NCBI RefSeq assembly: GCF_901000735.1
Contig: NC_081550.1
Location: 15,108,393-15,172,392, forward strand
Length of the DNA stretch: 64,000 nt
Direction of reading: 5' to 3'
From: Corylus avellana
Taxonomy: Eukaryota; Streptophyta; Magnoliopsida; Fagales; Betulaceae
Shown here: in pieces, positions 38,718 to 50,404 of the stretch
Position numbering within the stretch: the stretch's first letter is position 1
How the letters are laid out: each line of letters opens with the position of its first letter
Notes under the pieces: model-generated
Databases searched by the model: none
What the model was told of the DNA's origin: nothing
The model's input: only the letters and a program-made list of their open reading frames with translations
Made by a program: the position numbers and the translations under genes

Positions 38718-39851
38718 ACACAATACACAAGAAACTCAAAAGCGTAAGGTTTTAAAACTCCTTTTATACAAGAAGGTCAACAGTTATGGGAGCTGTGACT
38801 ATGGGAAGGAGGTCACGAGTAATTACCTCTTAGCTTGATTAGATGATTGGGGACTAGGATCTATCGGTGACGCTAAGATGACCTAAAAAATGGCTTCCAC
38901 AACTGAAAAAACTCTAAACGGCATATAGAACACTAAAATCGGTTGAAAGTTTCAATTTTCTTGCAAAATCTCCGTAGAATCGAGTATGAAATTTTGAGGG
39001 GAAATCACTTCTTGGAGGAAAACCAACAGTTTAAGGGTTATGTTAGAAACCTAAGGGTTAAAAGTGTTTGGAATGTTTGGTTTCACTTTTCTTTTTTATT
39101 TGTTTGTTTAAATTTTGTTTATGTAATTTTTTAATTTTTTTATTTTAACATCTGACATGGTGTTTAAACTCTTGGTACCTCCTTTGATATAATAACACGT
39201 CACATAATATACTGAGTTGTGAAGCAAATGTGGCACACGGGACAGGTGTCATGTTTTTATACGTGGTAACATAGAGCTTTGTTAAAACAATACATAAGAA
39301 ACTCAAAAGTGTAGGGTTCTAAAACTCCTTTTACACAAGAAGGTCAATAGTTATAGGAGCTGTGACTATGGGAAGGGGGTCACGAGTAATTACCTCTTAG
39401 CTTAATTAGATGATTGGGGACTAGGATCTATCGGCGATGCTAAGATGACCTAAAAAATGGCTTCTACAACTGAAAAAACTCGAAATGGCATATAGAACAC
39501 TAGAATCGGTTGAAAGTTTCAATTTTCATGAAAAATCTCCGCAGAATCGAGCATGAAATTTTGAGGGGAAATAACTTCTTGGAAGAAAACCAACAGTTGA
39601 AGGGTTATGTTAGAAACCTAAGGGTTAAAAGTGTTTGGGATGTTTGGTTTCACTTTTCTTTTTTATTTGTTTGTTTAAATTTTGTTTATGTAATTTTTAA
39701 TTTTATTTTTTTATTTTAACGTCTAACATGGCGTTTAAACTTTTGGTACCTCCTTTGATATAATGACACGTCACATAATATGCTGAGTTGTGAAGCAAAT
39801 GTGGCACACGGGACAGGTGTCACGTTTTTATGCGTGGTAACATAGAACTTG
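38718..39851. repeat. Direct tandem duplication, two ~567-bp units
   Basis: Unit 1 (38718-39284) and unit 2 (39285-39851) align throughout, for example CACAAGAAACTCAAAAG / CATAAGAAACTCAAAAG and TGTGACTATGGGAAGG in both. Differences are mainly single bases. Each unit holds the same 60-70 codon open frame (VSIF..NLRRIE.EILRGN), which I do not recognise and which is probably fortuitous. Confidence 0.9.
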
Positions 39852-40128
39852 TTAAAACATTTGACAGAACCTGGACGAAAGTAACAAGTTGGTATTTTGT
39901 TATTGTGTATATAGGCCCAATTTGAAGCAAATGAAAAATATGTGTGATGTAGAAATCAAGTGACAAAATAGATCATATAAGGTTTTCTCAAGAAAATGAG
40001 GTTATATGTGTGAGGGATGCAATACTGATTAGTGCTGCTGTAATGGAGGAATAAATAGAAAATTTCACAAGACCATTTGGAATCAATCATGACGTTAGCC
40101 GAAAGGCTATGATACCATATATAATCTC

Positions 40129-40385
40129 TGTTGGGGTTATTACACATCGGATGTGGAAGGGGTTGGTGGTCAGTTTATAAGTGTGAGGAAAAACGTCAGC
40201 TCTTGAGCTACTTTTTGAGGTGAGAGAGGCTCAAGACCACCCAATACTGGTATCAGAGCTCAGGTTCAACCAACAAGTCTTGGCCCAATAGTCCAGTGAA
40301 GAAACGGGTTGTCATTGGTCCGACCCAAGGCCCGATGTGTGAGGGAGAGATTGTTGGGATTTTCTTACATCGGTTGTGGAAGGTT
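40129..40385 (+). mobile_element. TRIM-type retroelement (miniature LTR element), right LTR truncated
   Basis: The left LTR begins TGTTGGGGTTATTACACATC at 40129 and ends near 40247. A primer-binding site TGGTATCAGAGCTCAGG follows at 40248. The internal part is only about 90 bp, ending in the purine tract GTGAGGGAGAGAT. A second LTR starts TGTTGGGATTTTCTTACATC at 40352 and loses similarity near 40385, where copia LTR sequence begins. There is no coding capacity. Confidence 0.75.
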
Positions 40386-42113
40386 ATTATGGGTGAACAT
40401 CAATTTTAGATGCTCAGCGGAATTAATTTATCTCTCTTTGTGCAAATTAAATAGTTACAATAGCATAATAATAATAAAGCAACCCACAAATAAGACACCA
40501 AGATTTTTACGTGGAAAATCTTTCAATGAGAAGGTAAAACCACGGAACTTAGTCCAGTCAAATCTTCCATTATCAATAACAATGAGTTTACAATTGTCTT
40601 TTCTAGAGTAATGTCTAGAGGTTATCACCATAATAAGAATATATGCATTCTTGGATTAAACATAAATTCATCACCCTAAAGGTGGATTCCAACAATAATA
40701 AAGAAAGGTCTCACCAAGTAGGTATTAGCAACCAAGTGACTGGAGACAAATTCCAACGATCGACACCAGTCAATATTTAGCACTCGTCGTCAGGAGAAAC
40801 ATACTAAAATTGCATCAAGATCAGACCACAAACGACCTTTCAATCTCTGACGGATGTGAAAAAGGCGAAACCTTTTTTTTTTTCCTCCTTTTTCCTTTTC
40901 TTTCTCTCATGCGCCACACTCTTTCTTTTCTTCTTTCTCTCCTTTTTGTTTCTTGCGCTTTCTCACATGTGTTCATAAGCACTGATAAGTGCCAAATATT
41001 CCATATTTGGACCCCTTTATTTATATTAGTTAATCATTTAGTTGTTTCATTATTTAATGTTTTGTGTTTTTAATATTTTGTAGATCGTTGAAGAAAAACT
41101 ATAGTTTTAAATGGAAAAATGCAAAGTTTGGAAGAAAGCATATTTTGAGAAAACCTAGATGATGTGGTTAAGTTTAACTAAATCCAAGAAAAAGGTTAAA
41201 TCGGATTAAAGATCAGATTGGATTAAATTTCAGATTGGATAAGATTTCGGATTGGATTCAAATGTAGATTCTATACATGTCTCAGTATTTTGACCATAAC
41301 TTTCTGCTCAAATATTAGATTGAAATGATTTAAGTTGCATTGGCAAGATAATTCAAAATACTACAATTCGTTGTGAAATAGGATTTTCCTAATTCAGAAG
41401 GTTACTATGCCAAAATCGCCCCACAATAAAAGGTTACAAATCTGGACGAATCATATTCCGATTTCAGACGTAAGATAATTTCACATAATTGATTGCTTGA
41501 ATTTATTTGCCTAAATAATTGGATATCCCTTGTGATTTGTTCTATGGATACATTTGGTATTTCAATTAAGATTGTATATCATTTGTGATTTACTAATATA
41601 TCTGATGATTTAATTGATACTGGATTCCTCTCGTGATATGTGCAATGAGTGGATACATGGGATGTTTTTGATTAATTGTTTGAAGCATAGTAAAACATAT
41701 CTAAAATTTTAATTATGAGAACTTCAGATTAATATTGATAAACATGGAAATATGTTGTGATGATTCGGTGAGTGTGAATTCTCAAACCTTAGTATTTTAT
41801 CTCTTAGTTTATTTTAATTAGTTTATGTTTGCCTTTTAATTTTTAAAACCAAAATTCAAAACCCTTTTGGAACTAGGTTAGGGTAAAATTAGTTTAGATT
41901 TAAATTGCTCTTTTAAAAATACAATTCTCTGTGGGATCGACCTTGCACTTGCAATCCATCAAACTACAATCGATTCATGCATTTGCGAGTTAAATAAATT
42001 TGCACAACAAGCACAATCTACTTTTCCTTTTATATTGCACACAAAGGGTAGAAACCCTTTATTGCTTGCCACGGGGGTTGGTCCCCACATAGAGAGGGAC
42101 CACCCCAACAAAT
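40386..42113 (-). mobile_element. Copia 3' LTR (minus), interrupted by a solo LTR
   Basis: On the minus strand the LTR begins TGTTGGGGTGGTCCCTC at about 42112, right after the polypurine tract GGGAGGGGAAGATT, and has a TATA-like CAATATAAAAGG. After removing the solo LTR at 40983-42009 the remainder is roughly 700 bp. It carries the typical copia words CACGTAAAAATCTTGGTG and CTAAGTTCCGTGG. Its far end merges with the TRIM LTR, and both share the word TGTTGGG/CCCAACA, so the boundary is uncertain. Confidence 0.7.
40983..42009. mobile_element. Solo LTR, 1027 bp, with perfect 5-bp TSD (AGCAC)
   Basis: It begins TGATAAGTGCCAAATATTCC and ends GCACAACA, flanked by AGCAC at 40978-40982 and 42010-42014. 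The part CTGTGGGATCGACCTTGCAC near its 3' end is typical of plant Ty3/gypsy LTRs. It is nested in the older copia LTR. Confidence 0.9.
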
Positions 42114-43930
42114 CTTCCCCTCCCGATTATGTGGGGGGCTCCATCAAGCTTGCCATGCTTCTGCAAATTTCTAGCTTTTGCAAAGGCAATGGTTTTGTCA
42201 TCATATCTGACCCATTGTCATCAGTATGGATTTTCTCAATCTATAACAACTTATCCTTTAGTGCATCATGAATCCAATGACACTTAACATCAGTATGTTT
42301 CGATCTTGAATGAAAAGTTGAATTCTTACTGAGATGGATGGCATTCTAACTATCACAGTAAAGCACATACCTCTACATAGTTCTTGTAAGAACTTTTTCA
42401 TCCATAACAATTCTTTGGCCCTTCAATGATAGCAATGTGCTCTTCCTCTATGGTAGACAAATCAACACACTTCTGCAATCTAGATTGCCATGACACTTCT
42501 CCCCCTGAATAAGTAATCAGGTACCCTTAGGTAGATTTTCTAGAATCAATATCCCCAACTATATTTGCATTTGTAAACCCATCAAGCATCTGTTTACCAT
42601 TGTCGAAGCACAAGCATGCTCTTGAAGTACCTCTAAGATACCTGAGAATCCATTTCATTGCTGTCCAATGTTCTTTGCTAGGATTAGAAAGGAACGGATT
42701 GACAACTCCAACTGGATGAGCGATATGAGGCCTCATACACACCATGGCATACATTAAGCTACCCACAGCTGACGCGTAAGACACTTTCTTTATTTCATCT
42801 TTTTCTTTCTCACTTGTAGGACTATGTTTGGAACACAATTTCAAATGACCTGCAAGTGTAGAGCTCATCGGTTTTGCCTTGCTCATGTTGAACCTATCCA
42901 ATACCTTCTCGATATAACTCTCTTGTGATAACCATAATTTTCCTTTCTTCCTATCACAAGAGATCTTCATGCCAAAGATCTGCTTTGTGGGTCCCAAGTC
43001 TTTCATATTAAAGGACTTACTCAACTCTTTCTTTAGTCTGTCAATTTTACTAGTGTCACGATAAACAATCAACATGTCGTATACATATAGCAAGAGAATA
43101 ATAAATTCTCCATCAGAGAATTTCCTCACAAATACACAATGATTTGATGTAGTTCTATCATACCCATGATCAACCATAAATAAAATTAAACTTCTTATAC
43201 CACTGTCTCGATGCCTGCTTGAATCCGCATAAGCTCTTTATCAACCGACACACTAAATGTTCTTTGCCTTTAGCTGTGAACCCCTCTGGTTGCTCCATAT
43301 AAATTTATTCCTCCAAGTCACCATGAAGGAAGGCAGTCTTCACATCAAGCTGTTCGATCTCCAAACTCATTTTGATAGCCAAACCCAAAATAACTCTGAT
43401 AGAAGACATCTTTACCATGGGTAAAAATATCTCATCAAAATCAATGCCTTTCTTTTTACCAAACCGCTTTACAACTAGTCGCGCCTTGTACCTTGGCTGT
43501 GATCTATTTGGTTCAATCTTGCATCTGGACACCCACTTATTCTTGAGTGCTTTCTTGCCCTTAGGCAGTTCCACCAAATCATATGTGTGATTCTTATACA
43601 AGGATTTCATCTCGTCTTGCATGGCTTCTAACCATTGATTTTTCTGGTCATGTTGCATAACCTCTTGATAACTTTCTGGCTCTCCCCCATCATAATACAC
43701 ATACTCATTAACTAAATACGTTCTGGAAGGCTGTCGGTCTATAGTAGATCTTCTCAACTGAATCTCAGTGGATGGTTCTGAAGAAGCTTGCTCTAGATGT
43801 TCTTCTGACTCTACATTATCAATTGTAGGCTCACCATTTTCACCAACTGTATCAACCTATTCTTCTTGTACATATCCCATGTATTCATCATGCATCACAC
43901 AAGGAGGAATAACTGGATCCTTATATTAAC
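42114..43930 (-). pseudogene. Copia reverse transcriptase/RNase H, truncated and broken
   Basis: From 43757 the minus strand reads RT: WLEAMQDEMKSLYKNHTYDL, KALKNKWVSRCKIEPNRSQP, YKARLVVKRFGKKKGIDFDE and LEIEQLDVKTAFLHGDLEE, stopping at 43305. After a gap it resumes at 43177 with HCVFVRKFSDGEFIILLLYV and YDMLIV (the active-site YVDDM motif is altered to YVYDM). It continues with SYIEKVLDRFNMSKAKPM and the RNase H part to 42527. Gag, protease and integrase are absent. The changed catalytic Asp argues it is dead. Confidence 0.88.
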
Positions 43931-43934
43931 CTGC

Positions 43935-44165
43935 AGGTATGACCATCTGATGAATGATGCGAAGATTTTACTCCAGAAGTTTCAGTCTTGGGAGGTCTGC
44001 CATGTTAACCGCAAGGTAAATTTGGTTGCTCATATTTTAGCCAAACAAGCCTTAACTTGTGAGGATGATCTCATTTGTGGAAAAACTATCCATGATTGCA
44101 TTAGGCATGTTGTTTTTTTGAGAAATGAAATCTGGGAATTCCAATTCAATATTATATATATATAG
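43935..44165 (+). pseudogene. LINE-type RNase H (RVT_3-like) C-terminal fragment
   Basis: The plus strand reads YDHLMNDAKILLQKFQSWEV, then CHVNRKVNLVAHILAKQAL, the C-terminal RNase H pattern (N..AH.LAK.A) of plant non-LTR retrotransposons and related RNase H-like proteins. It begins abruptly at the copia junction and ends at a stop at 44163-44165. Confidence 0.7.
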
Positions 44166-45049
44166 ACACACACACACTAAGTAGTCTAAGTTAGTAAATT
44201 ATTAATTTTGAATGATAAATATTAAATTGTTAATACTTATGATTATATTTAAATTATCATTCTAAAGTATAAATAAACACATTATTGATTTTAATTTTTA
44301 ATATTATTATACTAATAGCTTAATTTTAGATTACATGAATCACTTTGTAATACATCTAATGATAATACATTAATACGAAGATCATATGATAATTATATAA
44401 TTTATATGGTATTATCTATCAAATAAATAAATAACTAAATAAGAAGTAATGAAGTATCAAATATGAATCATATGATAAATTGATAATATAGATATAAATA
44501 TATATATCTAAAGAGTCATAAATGGGTCGGTTTGAGCAAACTTTGAGCCGAGCTAACGAGCCATAAATGAGCCGGGTGGGTTGGGTTCACGAGCCCTAAT
44601 CGAGTCGGATGAGCCGGGCTAATCAAGTGTTAAACGAGTCAAGCGAGTAGGGCTAATCGAGCCATAAACAGGTCGAGCTCACGAGCTATGTGGATTAGAT
44701 GTAAAATTAATTCACATTTTAATTTTACATTTATCCAAATTATATATATATATATATATTTTGTTACTAGAAGTCTAGAAGTATCTGGTACGCGTCATCA
44801 TTGATTGAAATAGTATTTTTTTTTTTTTTTTAGTTTTTTGAGTAGGATTGAAATAGTAATTAGTATTTGATTCAAACTCAATTGATGCTCTTTGAAACTT
44901 GTATAAATACATCCTCGATTGACTATTTTCACATTACCATACTTTTCACATCGATCAACAGAAAGATAACTGATGTCAACGTCCGGTCTTGCAGCATCAT
45001 CGCCGGTTGATCACCCTTTTTGTTGTACGTTTTTTCTAAAAGCATTGAA
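44166..45049. other. A/T-rich spacer with a GAGCC-rich repeat; promoter of the NAC gene
   Basis: 44166-44500 is very A/T-rich. At 44515-44690 a G/C-richer segment repeats words such as GAGCCATAAATGAGCCGGG, GAGCCGGGCTAATC and CGAGCCATAAACAGG, an old degenerate repeat. The last ~150 bp, with TATAAATACATCC at 44904, look like the NAC promoter and 5' UTR. Confidence 0.5.
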
Positions 45050-46152
45050 ATGGGATTTCAAATGCCGGTAGGATTTCGATTTCACCCAACTGTTGAAGAG
45101 ATTTTTATGTTTCTTCAAATGAAGGTGAAGGGAGAGGCGTTGTCTCACGACGAGGTGGGTGAGTCCGATATCTATGGGAACAGGGAGCCATGGATTATAT
45201 TTGATCCCATGGTAAAAAAACAATTCTTTGTCTTTACGAAGTTGAAGAAAAAGAGCAAGATAAGGAGGGATAGAGTTGTTGGGTGTGGCACTTGGAAGAT
45301 CGAACACACTCAAGAAGTTCGTGATCCTAAAAACAACAAACTCATTGGAATCAAGAAATCTTTTGTCTTCAAATATACAAAGAACAAGGCCAAAGGTACT
45401 GATCGCAATGGCCACTGGATCATGTAGGAGTTTTCTCTTCGAGACTACTCAAAGGTGGAAGATGTAAGTACATATATAATCCCAATCTCTTGTGAATTTT
45501 CTTTTCCTTTAAATTTGAAATTCTCAAATTCATAAATCTCAGGGTTTTTAGGGTCTAAAATAAATCATGTTTCAGCATTTAATGATGAAGTTATTAAACC
45601 TATGTTTCTAGCTTCCTCATTAAATTTCGGCTGAGATTTATGAATTTGAGAATAGAGAATTCTAGGGGATCTCAATTCGTTTTTATTTAGTTTATATAGT
45701 TGGTTTGTTATATTTAATTAGATTTATTAATAACTTTTTTTTTTTTTTTTTTTTGTGTGTATCTTGCATGCATGCAGTTTGATGAGTACGTCATTTGTAA
45801 AATCAGAAACAAAGACTTGGACAAAATGAAACATCCAATCAGAAACTTTCAACACTATGCCCAACCATCCAATAATCAACAAGTTGCAGTCGTGGAGCCC
45901 AACGAAATACACCAAAACAATGGTGAGATCAAGAGAAACCTGAGCCCCGGAGAAGAAAATATTGTTGCCCAGCAGACGAACCCTATTGCTGCTGTGCCTG
46001 TGTCATCATCTTCAGCAGAATTTTATGCAACAACATCCCCACCATTACTTAGGGAGTTTGAAGATGATGAGTTTCGTGCAATTTGTGATGAGATTCATGC
46101 AATTTGTGATGATCAACAACCCCCCACGTATATGTGTGATGGTGCTAGCTAG
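45050..46152 (+). pseudogene. NAC-domain transcription factor with an in-frame stop
   Basis: Exon 1 is 45050-45463, intron GTAAGT...GCAG, exon 2 45778-46152. Without the stop the product would be 262 residues. NAC motifs: MPVGFRFHPTVEEIFMFLQ (subdomain A), ESDIYGNREPWIIFDP, KKSKIRRDRVVGCGTWKIE, NNKLIGIKKSFVFKY and DRNGHWIM. There a TAG (45425-45427, codon 126) replaces the codon normally for His or Gln before EFSLRDYS. Exon 2 restores EYVICKIRNK and an acidic C-terminus. Phases still match across the intron, so decay is minimal. The predicted product is a 125-aa truncated NAC domain. A read error or recent null allele are both possible. The assignment is firm; the functional state is open. 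Confidence 0.88.
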
Positions 46153-46227
46153 CAGCTCATGCCCTTGGATTTGAAGATTTTCCCACTTGTATTGGCACTA
46201 CAAAAATGGGGCTAGTTTTTAACTAGG

Positions 46228-46545
46228 GGTTTTTGACGTGTCAATGGTATTGACACGTCAAAAACCTCTTTTGACGCGTCGTTTTTTACGTTTATCGACC
46301 GTTAAAAGGGTAAGTGTCAAAAAACTGGGGTTTTTGACGTGTCTACATTGACACGTCAAAAATTTTTTGACGTGTCAAAAATGGCACGTCAAAAAACCAT
46401 TTTTGACGTGTGAAAATGCCACGTCAAAAATGTTTTGACGTGTCAAAATGACACGTCAAAAATATTGTTGACGTGTCAATTTTGACACGTCAAAAATTTG
46501 TACGTGTGGTTTTTGACGTGTCAGACAGTTTGACACGTCAAAAAT
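46228..46545. repeat. Left subterminal repeat cluster of the CACTA element
   Basis: About 15 copies of TTTTTGACGTGTCA in alternating orientation, mostly as short palindromic pairs with 2-10 bp between arms (for example at 46226-46263 and 46432-46462). One variant reads TTGACGCGTC. Such arrays are binding sites for the element's own protein in En/Spm. Confidence 0.9.
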
Positions 46546-46559
46546 GTTTTTTTTTTTTT

Positions 46560-47640
46560 TTAATAATTCCAATATTCCTGATATTCCATCCAATATTCCT
46601 GATATTTCAATTCCAATTATAATAATTTCAATATTCAAATATTTGTAATCCATAATCTACATCCATAATCCATAATCTACCTATATAATCCATATTCCAC
46701 ATACATATCCAATATCTAATATATATATCCAACATCCAATATATATCCAATATCCAATATCCAACATCCAATATATATCTAATATCCAACATCGAACATC
46801 CAATATATATCCAAAATCCAACATATATATCATTAAACTAAATATAATATCCAATATATATATCCAACACAACTTCATTAAACAAAATTCAATATCCAAT
46901 CCACTTACATAATCCACAATCCAATCCATAATTCACAATCCAATCCACATACATAATACAATCCACCTACATAATCTACAATCCAATCTATAATACACAT
47001 ACATAATACAATCCACCTACATAATCCACAATCCAATACATAATACACATCCATAATACAATCCACCTACATAATCCATAATCCACAATCCACATATATA
47101 ATCTACTATCCATAATCCAATCTAATCCAATCCATAATCCACGTTCATCAGCAATTACAAGAATATATATATATCCAACACAACTTCATTAAACAAGATA
47201 ATATATCCAATATATATATCCAACACAACTTCATTAAACAAGATAATATATCCAATATATATATCCAACACAACACAACTTCATTAGACAAAATTCAATT
47301 TCCAATATATATATCCAACACAATATAACACAACTTCATTAAACCAAATTCTATTTCCAATATATATATCCAACACAACACAACTTAATTAAACAAAATT
47401 CTATTTCCAATATATATATCCAACACAACACAACTTCATTAAACAAAATTCAATATCCAATATATATATCTAAGACAACACAATTTCATTAAACAAAATT
47501 CTATATCCAATATATATATCAAACACAACACAACTTCATTAATAAATTAATGTCCAATAATATATATCCAACACAACACAACTTCATTAATAATATGTAT
47601 CCAATATCCAACAAACAAAATTTCAACACACATACTACAT
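46560..47640. repeat. A/T-rich minisatellite inside the CACTA 3' region
   Basis: 46640-47150 has repeats of ATAATCCACATACATAATAC and CAATCCACCTACATAATCC. 47160-47600 has about nine units of roughly 45-60 bp: CAATATATATATCCAACAC, then CAACTTCATTAAACAAAATT. No coding capacity. It lies between the left terminal repeats and the 3' end of the second gene. Confidence 0.85.
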
Positions 47641-47883
47641 TTCAACACAACACATAACAAAACATATATATAGATCAAAAAAACGTTCTAACATAAGGCA
47701 AAACAAATATACAATAAAACATTTTTGGAGTATCTACTAGAAATAAGTTTCAATTAGTCTCAACAAGCATATAGTGAGATCTAACTATATACAAAACAGT
47801 AAACAATAATATGTATGTAGAACTTAACAAACAGTGATGACCAGCCCTATGGCGCTCTACTCAACACAATCATCCTCCAACTC

Positions 47884-50254
47884 CTAATTTGCATTACCTG
47901 CGAATGAATTGTGAACCAATAATAATCAATACAAAAATTAAAATTTACTCTATAATATGATGCAAATATATGTATGTTTTAAAATGGACCGCTGTAACTA
48001 GGGGTTTGTAACAGTTATTCTAACAGTAAACAATTGTTAGAAAAAGAAAATAAAATATAGAATTACCTCTGGGGGGCGCAGACCCAGACGTCGACCCGAA
48101 CATTGCCTCGAGCTGGCGGAAACGAGCCTAAAAAATTTCATCTTTCTCTGCTATCTGGGCTTTCTGTGCTTCAATCTGTCTCGCCATCTCATCCATTGCA
48201 CTTTTTTGTGCTGCCCGCTCCTCTTCAAGTTCTCTAATTCTATCTGTCATCTGTGAGAACGAGGAGCTCCAAGAATTTTGAGACCGTGTCTGGGACGGTG
48301 TATAGTATGAATGTATGCTGCCCCGCACCGGCAGCACATTCGGACCCAGCTGGCGGACCCTACCAGCATACTCCGGCTTATTTCCATGCGCCTGAGCATA
48401 CGCGTCATTAGGTGTCCACCGTACCGTCCCTTCTGTCACGGTATCAGTATTTGCCGGGTCAGTGGGCATCAATTCCATCATCCTCTCCTGTACATTAAAA
48501 AACAAGTTAGTATCTCGTATAAGGAACGTTAATCATAAATAATTTATCAAAATATATATGCTTGAGTACTTACACATCTTTCTCTGACCACGTCATTCGG
48601 ATAGCCACCTTCCTTGTATGTGTGAGTCTTGATGTAACTTTCCGCTCGAGTTGGAGGAGTGCCCCCCGCGTCTACGGTCTGCATACAAAAAAAAAATAAG
48701 ACGTGTTTTTGACTTAAACAACCGATTATATATATATATAAGTACCTCTTGATGTGCCACTCTAGCATAGCTCATCGACCCAGTGCAGTGAGGCGTGTTG
48801 TTTTTTGCTCGCAATTCTTTCATCTTGGCAGCATACTCCTACATGTATATAAGTCTTAAAATGTCAGGCCTAACCCAATTAGAATTAATGAAACTAAACA
48901 TCTACAATTAATTTCACTAGCCAATTGCTCATTTTGTCTTCTTATTCAAATATATTCATGTTGTTTCAAAACACAACTTAGATCGGTCATTGTGATGGTT
49001 CATGGCTCAAATTTATCTTCCTTAATCGGAATAGTTTTTTTATTCCCTATTTTTTCCATGTTTTGTTTTTAGTTTGTAAGAAGTTGTTTTTTAGAAAATA
49101 ATAAGTTAAAATTAAGAAGCATGAATATTTTTCTTTTTCTTCCTACTTTTTCTTTAAAAATTAACTTCTACATATGTCATTCATAAAATGTTTTGAAGCT
49201 CGTAATTGCTGATAAACACTCCTGACGTACCTGATTTTTCGGGTCGCACCATCTCGCCAACAAGACATTCAAGTCCACTGGGTCGTATCTCCTAACGGCA
49301 TCTTCACCCATTCTCGCCTTCACTGAGTCTGGAGTATCACCCGCTTGAATTTTTAATGATTTTTTTACAGAGTGTCTCCAACTCTTCAGCTTTGTGCCCA
49401 TATCTTTGAAGGCGTCCCTTTTAATCGCCTCAATATTGTACTCAGGCGGCATGTAGAACTGAGTCTGCATATATAAATTGAACAAATTAGGCGTATAATT
49501 GCACACTTTAATGTTTAAAATATTGAAATACATCTGCTAAAATATGAGGAAAAATGTAACCATACCATAAGGGTGTCCCATATATCTTCCTTCGCACGAG
49601 GATGTACATGCTCCCATTCATCCCGGAGCTTAACATAAGTCCCTGCCCTTATGACGTTCCCGGCCTCCCTTCTGAATTTCATCCCGCTAAATCCTACGGG
49701 CTGCCATGCTTTATTGTACTCGCAGACGATTTTTTGGCCAAGGGGGACCTCCCACTTCTTGTTCGATGGTGGGATGTCCACCACCTGAAATTGGGTGCTC
49801 CCGTCTCCCCTGGTACCTAACACATTAATAATTGCAAAATTTATTTATTTGAAATTTAATACTAACTACATAAATTTTATACATATTCAAACTGAGTTTT
49901 TTAAACATATATACTTACTTATTGTCCGGAGTTGTCGACGCCCAACACTTCTGGAGGATCTTCGGCCTCCGAGTCACCTGAGCCATCATCCGCATGCTCC
50001 CCATAGTATTGTGTCTCGCTATCATCTGGCTGCGATGGCTCACTGTATGGTATACCCGTGTTCAACTCATGGGGAAACATCATCTCTACCTCACCATGTG
50101 CACATACACCCAGCTCGCTCATGGTGGGATATGGAGTACCAAGATCATAGGGAACCGGCTGAGACCCTTCCCCATGCTCAGGGAGTAAGGGTCTATACCC
50201 CTGGTCGTCTATCTGTGGGGACCGTCGTCGTCTACTCTTCCCCCGCGTACTCAT
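47884..50254 (-). pseudogene. CACTA second gene (Transposase_24-type), copy 1, inactivated
   Basis: Same exon plan as the intact copy at 57337-59435. Defects: a 1-bp deletion near 49936 turns the end of exon 1 into VDNSGQ and a stop; and in exon 6 a GAG becomes TAG (48128-48130), cutting the coiled coil after AEKDEIF. Recognisable parts: STRGKSRRRRSPQIDDQGYR, QFQVVDIPPSNKKWEVPLGQ, PPEYNIEAIKRDAFKDMGTK, ARMGEDAVRRYDPVDLNVLL and IRELEEERAAQKSAMDEMAR. An intron has 281 bp (48930-49210) absent from copy 2. Confidence 0.88.
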
Positions 50255-50404
50255 GTCAACCTGCAAAACACATAATATACTCAATTAATTATGTATATAA
50301 TAGATAAAAAAGTCACCAATATAACCAATCAATGTAGAAAGAAATAACATTAAATACGTCAAAATAAATGTGAACGATATATATTATTAAAGTTTTAAAT
50401 TTTT

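Noticed and set aside
40129..40250. Cassandra-type TRIM with a 5S rRNA promoter
   Set aside because: I looked for the 5S internal control words in the LTR and did not find them.
46228..46545. CRISPR-like regular short repeats
   Set aside because: Plant nuclear DNA, no cas genes, spacers of 2-10 bp, and palindromic units inside a transposon end. These are subterminal repeats.
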